NCBI GenBank assembly: GCA_900753715.1
Contig: CAAEAE010000144.1
Coordinates: 1-28,112, forward strand
Source: an uncultured Roseburia sp.
GTDB lineage: Bacteria; Bacillota_A; Clostridia; Lachnospirales; Lachnospiraceae
DNA: 28,112 nt
Direction of reading: 5' to 3'
The position numbers were made by a program, and so were the translations under genes. Every line of letters starts with the position of its first letter. Position 1 is the stretch's first letter. Shown one piece after another: positions 24,825 to 28,112 of the stretch. The notes under the pieces are model-generated. The model did not search any database. It had not been told where the DNA came from and worked only from the letters and a program-made list of their open reading frames with translations.

Positions 24825-24914
24825 CTTTTTTTTTGTATTTTTTTTAATACCTTTTAATAATAAATACATTTTTTCTTTTGTTTTTTTATTCGTTTTTTAC
24901 AATATTCCCGCCTC
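24825..24914. other. A+T-rich divergent intergenic stretch
   Basis: This part of the rnfC/yprB divergent gap holds long T runs on the + strand (24826-24833, 24837-24844, and several more to 24898). I see no gene or stable hairpin. It may act as an upstream A+T-rich (UP-like) element for one or both flanking promoters. Confidence 0.4.
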
Positions 24915-24943
24915 TTGCACAAGGATTTGCCCTATGCTAAAAT
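24915..24943 (+). promoter_or_regulatory. Sigma-A-type extended -10 promoter for the YprB-like gene
   Basis: TTGCAC (24915-24920), a 17-base spacer, and TAAAAT (24938-24943) preceded by TGC. It places transcription start near 24950, about 43 bases before the chosen ATG, which rules out the in-frame TTG at 24915 as start. Confidence 0.75.
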
Positions 24944-24992
24944 ATTTTGGGAAACAAACACGATTTTACCGGCACAGAAAGGCAGGACTTTC

Positions 24993-26108
24993 ATGAAAAT
25001 TTGGCAAGAAACGCTTCCATATACATCTGACAATCCCATTGCGGACTCTTTTTTTACACCGGATGCACTTTTTTTCGACATTGAGACAACCGGCTTTTCC
25101 CCCTCCTACTCCACCGTCTATCTGATTGGATGCTGCAGCAGGCAAAATGACTCCCTTATCATCGAACAGTTTTTTGCGGAAACGCCAAAGGAAGAAGCGG
25201 CTGTTATCGATGCCTTCTGTAAGCGCCTCGAACAGTTTGGCACGGTTATCACCTTTAACGGTATCGGATTTGACATTCCGTTTCTCACCGCCAGATGCAA
25301 AACGCTGCACCTTCCGGAACACTTTTGTGATTTTGAATACCTTGACCTTTACAAAGCTGCTTCAAAGCTCAAATTTGCGCTCCAGCTTCCCAATTTTAAG
25401 CAAAAATCCATCGAGTGTTTTCTTGGCATTGACAGAGAGGACCGTTTTAACGGCGGGGAATTAATTGAAGTTTACAAATCCTACGTCAGGCGCCCGGAAG
25501 ACGAGGCGCTCTATCTGCTAAAGCAGCACAACTATGACGATGTACTTGGAATGCCGGCGCTTTTGTCCATCCTCTCCTACACACGCTTTTTCGAGAGCGA
25601 TTGTGTTGTCACGGACATTGATGCAGCAGAATCACCTTCCATGGATGGCACCACTGTCTCTAAAGAGCTTATTTTTACGCTTTCCAGCAAGGTGTCACTT
25701 CCAAAGCGCATCTCCTGCCGTTTTGAGGAATTTTATCTGACTGCGGAGGGCAATACGTCAAAGCTTTCTGTCCGACTTTATGATGGGGAGCTTAAATTTT
25801 TCCTGGATAATCCAAAGGATTATTACTATCTGCCCGAGGAAGATACCGCCTATCCCAAAAGCATTGCTTCCGGCGTCGATAAAGCACACAAAAAGCAGGC
25901 GACTAAAGCCACCTGCTTTACGAAAAAAAGCGGTATTTTTCTGCCTCAGTACGAATCCATCGTAACACCGGAATTTCGCATTCACTCCCCGAAGGAGAAA
26001 AAAAGTTATTTTGAACTTTCCGAGGCATTCCTTCATTCGGATGAAGTTTTAACCGCCTATGTAAGACATATTTTCCGGCAGTTTTCCAAGAAACCGCCAC
26101 GCGCTTAA
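24993..26108 (+). CDS. YprB-type ribonuclease-H-like (DEDD) exonuclease domain protein
   Basis: 371 aa. The N-terminal about 195 residues form an RNase-H-fold 3'-5' exonuclease domain: D29-I-E31 in 'FFDIETTGFSPS', 'TFNGIGFDIPFL' with D94, and 'HNYDDVLGM' with H179 and D183 (or D182) as the last motif. This matches the YprB family; real substrate (DNA or RNA) is unknown. The C-terminal half has no motif I recognise; it contains a mixed-charge segment 'DKAHKKQATKATCFTKKSG' and 'YFELSEAFLHSDEVLTAYVRHIFRQFSKK'. AGGA lies 5-6 bases before the ATG. It stands alone on the + strand and its stop is 3 bases from the stop of cheR on the other strand. Confidence 0.88.
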   Translation: MKIWQETLPYTSDNPIADSFFTPDALFFDIETTGFSPSYSTVYLIGCCSRQNDSLIIEQFFAETPKEEAAVIDAFCKRLEQFGTVITFNGIGFDIPFLTARCKTLHLPEHFCDFEYLDLYKAASKLKFALQLPNFKQKSIECFLGIDREDRFNGGELIEVYKSYVRRPEDEALYLLKQHNYDDVLGMPALLSILSYTRFFESDCVVTDIDAAESPSMDGTTVSKELIFTLSSKVSLPKRISCRFEEFYLTAEGNTSKLSVRLYDGELKFFLDNPKDYYYLPEEDTAYPKSIASGVDKAHKKQATKATCFTKKSGIFLPQYESIVTPEFRIHSPKEKKSYFELSEAFLHSDEVLTAYVRHIFRQFSKKPPRA

Positions 26109-26111
26109 CGC

Positions 26112-26894
26112 TTATTTTTTCTCAAAGAAGAAGGATTTTAACCGTTCAAATCCCAGTTCCCTGTAATTCATAATCTGTTCTGTGCTGCCGATAAAGAGTT
26201 CTCCACCCTGTGCCAACGCACGGTAGAACTTCTGGTAAATCTCATCCTTTGCCTCCTCGGTAAAGTAGATAACTACATTTCGGCAGACAATCAGATGGCA
26301 GCCACTTGGATACGCATCTTTGAGCAAATCATGCTCTTTAAACTCTACCCTTTTTTTAATTTCATCTGAAATCTGATAAGAATTACCAATCTTGGTAAAA
26401 TATTTCTGCTTCAGATCCTGCGGAACGGATGCAATACTCTTCTCATTGTAAAGTCCCATCCGTGCGGTATCAAGCACCTGCTTGTCGATATCGGTTGCAA
26501 TGACTTTGATGTTTGCAAGCGGCACCTGTCTTGATAATGCCATAACAAGCGAATATGGCTCGTCTCCGGTCGAGCATGCCGCACTCCAGATTTTGAGGTT
26601 CTTACCGAACTTCTTAATGAGCTGTGGGAAAACTTCCCCTTCAAGAATCTTCCACTGGTCCGGATTCCGGTAAAACTCTGAGACATTGATTGTAAGGAAA
26701 TTGATGAACTGTTCAAATTTATCCTTATCTTTTTTAATCAACGCCACATATTCATCATATGTTTTGATGTTATTCTTGGTAATCAACGTATTGATTCTGC
26801 GGCGCATCTGTTTTTCTTTGTACGCATTTAAATCGATTTTTGCCAATTGAAGGATATCTCTTTTAAATTTTTCATAATTGTCTGTTTCGAGCAT
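26112..26894 (-). CDS. cheR: CheR-type chemoreceptor glutamate methyltransferase
   Basis: 260 aa, standard length. CheR uses SAM to methylate receptor glutamates in chemotaxis adaptation. The N-terminal helical domain has 'YKEKQMRRRINTLITK'; the catalytic domain has 'TINVSEFYR' (68-76), SAM-binding 'SAACSTGDEPYS' (104-115), 'ATDID' (133-137), 'CRNVVIYF' (204-211) and 'GGELFIGSTEQ'. AAGGAGG 9 bases before the ATG at 26894 supports this start over a longer frame to 26948, which would lie in the rpsA terminator. No other chemotaxis or flagellar gene is in the window. No convincing promoter is seen, so it may be served by leak-through from rpsA. Confidence 0.95.
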   Translation of the reverse strand: MLETDNYEKFKRDILQLAKIDLNAYKEKQMRRRINTLITKNNIKTYDEYVALIKKDKDKFEQFINFLTINVSEFYRNPDQWKILEGEVFPQLIKKFGKNLKIWSAACSTGDEPYSLVMALSRQVPLANIKVIATDIDKQVLDTARMGLYNEKSIASVPQDLKQKYFTKIGNSYQISDEIKKRVEFKEHDLLKDAYPSGCHLIVCRNVVIYFTEEAKDEIYQKFYRALAQGGELFIGSTEQIMNYRELGFERLKSFFFEKK

Positions 26895-26930
26895 CGGAAT
26901 TTTCCTCCTTCGTTTCATCCTATACAGAAG

Positions 26931-26964
26931 CAAAATAGGCTTCCACAAAACTGTGCAAGCCTAC
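26931..26964 (-). terminator. Rho-independent terminator after rpsA
   Basis: On the - strand TAGGCTT (26957-26963) pairs with AAGCCTA (26936-26942), with an inner CAC/GTG pairing after a G-G mismatch, followed by TTTTGCTT. It lies 22 bases after the rpsA stop and separates it from cheR. The short T run suggests partial leak-through. Confidence 0.78.
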
Positions 26965-26985
26965 TTGTCTTAGAATTATAAAGCT

Positions 26986-28098
26986 TTATTTATCTTCACC
27001 TGCAACTGCATCGATGTCTACATCTGCAACATCAGCATCTGTTTCCGGCGCAAGTAATGCTTTCATGGATAAACTAATCTTCTTCTCATCCTCGTTGAAA
27101 TCAACAATCTTTGCTTCGATTTCCTGACCAACCTTTAAGATGTCAGAAGGTTTCTCTACATGCTCTTTGGAAATCTGGGAAACATGAAGTAAAGCGTCTA
27201 CGCCCGGAGCAAGCTCTACGAATGCACCAAAATCAGTCATTCTTGCCACTTTACCTGTTACAACATTGCCTACTGCATATTTCTCTGCAGCACCGTTCCA
27301 TGGGTTGTCTGCCGGGAATTTCATGCTGAGTGCAATCTTGTTTTCGTTGATATCTTTGATGAATACGCGAACATTGTCGCCTACGTTGAAGACCTTCTTC
27401 GGGTTCTCAACTCTGCCCCAGGACATCTCAGAAATATGAAGTAATCCGTCAGCTCCGCCTAAATCGATGAATGCACCGAAATCAGTTACATTCTTAACGG
27501 TTCCTTCCATAACATCACCGATATGGATTCTTGCAAACAGCTCTTTCTGCTGTTCCATCTTCTGTGCAACGAGAAGCTGCTTTCTGTCGCCGATGATTCT
27601 TCTGCGCTTCGGGTTGAACTCGCTGATTACGAACTGAATCTCCTGATCTTTGTACTTGGATAAATCTTTCTCGTAAGTATCAGATACAAGACTTGCCGGA
27701 ATAAATACTCTGGTCTCGTCTACGTTGACACATACACCACCGTCTAATACCTGTGATACTTTTGCAGTAAGCACTTCTTTGTTCTCGAATGCTTCCTCTA
27801 ATCTCTTGTTGCCTTTCTCTGCTGCAAGGCGTTTGTAGGTCAATAACACCTGTCCCTCGCCGTCATTTACTTTCAGAACCTTTGCTTCCATGGTGTCGCC
27901 GACAGATACCATTGTGGTAAGATCCGCATTGGATTCGTTGGTATATTCATTACGTGTAATGATTCCATCTGATTTGTAACCGATATTTAAAACGATCTCA
28001 TCAGGTTTAACATCAATAACGGTACCCTCAACTACCTCTCCATTTCTTATTGTTTTAAATGATTCCTCCAGCATTTGTTCAAAGCTCATTTCTGACAT
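26986..28098 (-). CDS. rpsA: 30S ribosomal protein S1-type protein, four S1 domains
   Basis: 370 aa. Four S1 (OB-fold RNA-binding) domains are visible at about residues 20-89, 107-172, 193-260 and 277-346; the last two have the classical 'VTDFGAFIDLGGADGLLHISEMSWGR'-like and 'MTDFGAFVELAPGVDALLHVSQIS' cores, the first two are more diverged. An acidic tail rich in D, A and E ends the protein. E. coli S1 has six domains (557 aa); four-domain forms are normal in Firmicutes, where binding to the ribosome is weaker. In many Clostridia S1 is fused behind IspH; here the ATG is at 28098 with GGAGG 9 bases upstream, so it is separate, although ispH could lie just outside the window. Confidence 0.96.
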   Translation of the reverse strand: MSEMSFEQMLEESFKTIRNGEVVEGTVIDVKPDEIVLNIGYKSDGIITRNEYTNESNADLTTMVSVGDTMEAKVLKVNDGEGQVLLTYKRLAAEKGNKRLEEAFENKEVLTAKVSQVLDGGVCVNVDETRVFIPASLVSDTYEKDLSKYKDQEIQFVISEFNPKRRRIIGDRKQLLVAQKMEQQKELFARIHIGDVMEGTVKNVTDFGAFIDLGGADGLLHISEMSWGRVENPKKVFNVGDNVRVFIKDINENKIALSMKFPADNPWNGAAEKYAVGNVVTGKVARMTDFGAFVELAPGVDALLHVSQISKEHVEKPSDILKVGQEIEAKIVDFNEDEKKISLSMKALLAPETDADVADVDIDAVAGEDK

Positions 28099-28112
28099 TC
28101 TTTTGAACCTCC

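Noticed and set aside
24826..24898. Repeated T runs upstream of the YprB-like gene, considered as a terminator or phase-variable tract
   Set aside because: No stem precedes the runs, and they lie in a divergent promoter gap outside any reading frame; ordinary A+T-rich promoter DNA is the simpler reading.
1..28112. Mobile elements, CRISPR arrays, tRNA/rRNA genes and toxin-antitoxin pairs
   Set aside because: No transposase, integrase, regularly spaced repeats, RNA gene signatures or small toxin-antitoxin pairs were found on either strand.

Overview
This window reads as a chromosomal segment from an anaerobic, spore-forming Firmicute, most likely of the class Clostridia and the family Lachnospiraceae. 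This rests on a Clostridia-type Rnf operon (rnfCDGEAB order), a GerW-type spore protein, NusG-domain-II and Gx-transporter proteins, strong AGGAGG ribosome sites, and a moderate G+C content that I estimate only by eye. I cannot name the species. I see no rRNA, tRNA, CRISPR array, insertion sequence, phage gene or other sign of recent transfer. No stretch longer than 300 bases lacks a gene.

Region 1 (1-3363, + strand) is a hexuronate operon: the 3' end of a LacI-family regulator, uxaC, kduI, and an RpiB-family isomerase that resembles DhuI. It ends in a bidirectional terminator. It would convert glucuronate or galacturonate, and unsaturated uronates released from pectin or glycosaminoglycans, into keto-sugars.

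Region 2 (3362-5848, - strand) has its own promoter and reads Nudix hydrolase, an unrecognised 113-aa gene, a DUF2953 protein (YtfI-like), gerW (YtfJ-like), and an unlisted 46-aa membrane peptide after a terminator-like hairpin.

Region 3 (5872-18493, - strand) is a long colinear housekeeping run. In transcription order it holds proB, DUF896, 5-formyl-THF cyclo-ligase, proA, miaB, a NusG-domain-II/Gx-transporter pair resembling EetA/EetB, ruvA, ruvB, zapA (own promoter and terminator), a long U32 protein, a SEDS glycosyltransferase and a class B PBP. Many junctions overlap or nearly touch.

Region 4 (18506-24824) is a redox module. The lipoprotein flavin transferase apbE (+) converges on the rnfCDGEAB operon (-), which encodes a ferredoxin:NAD+ oxidoreductase and ion pump. 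ApbE very probably flavinylates RnfG and RnfD, whose attachment motifs are visible. The NusG-II/Gx pair about 5 kb away may belong functionally to the same flavin/quinone extracytosolic theme.

Region 5 (24915-28112) holds a YprB-type RNase-H-fold exonuclease (+), converging at a 3-bp gap on a lone cheR (-), and behind it rpsA (-), a four-domain ribosomal protein S1 that begins just inside the window.

Nothing here is clearly a new system. The best leads are the EetAB-like pair close to Rnf/ApbE, the paired non-homologous KduI and DhuI-like isomerases, the four-cysteine tail on RnfE, the 46-aa membrane peptide, and two palindromes placed like operators.
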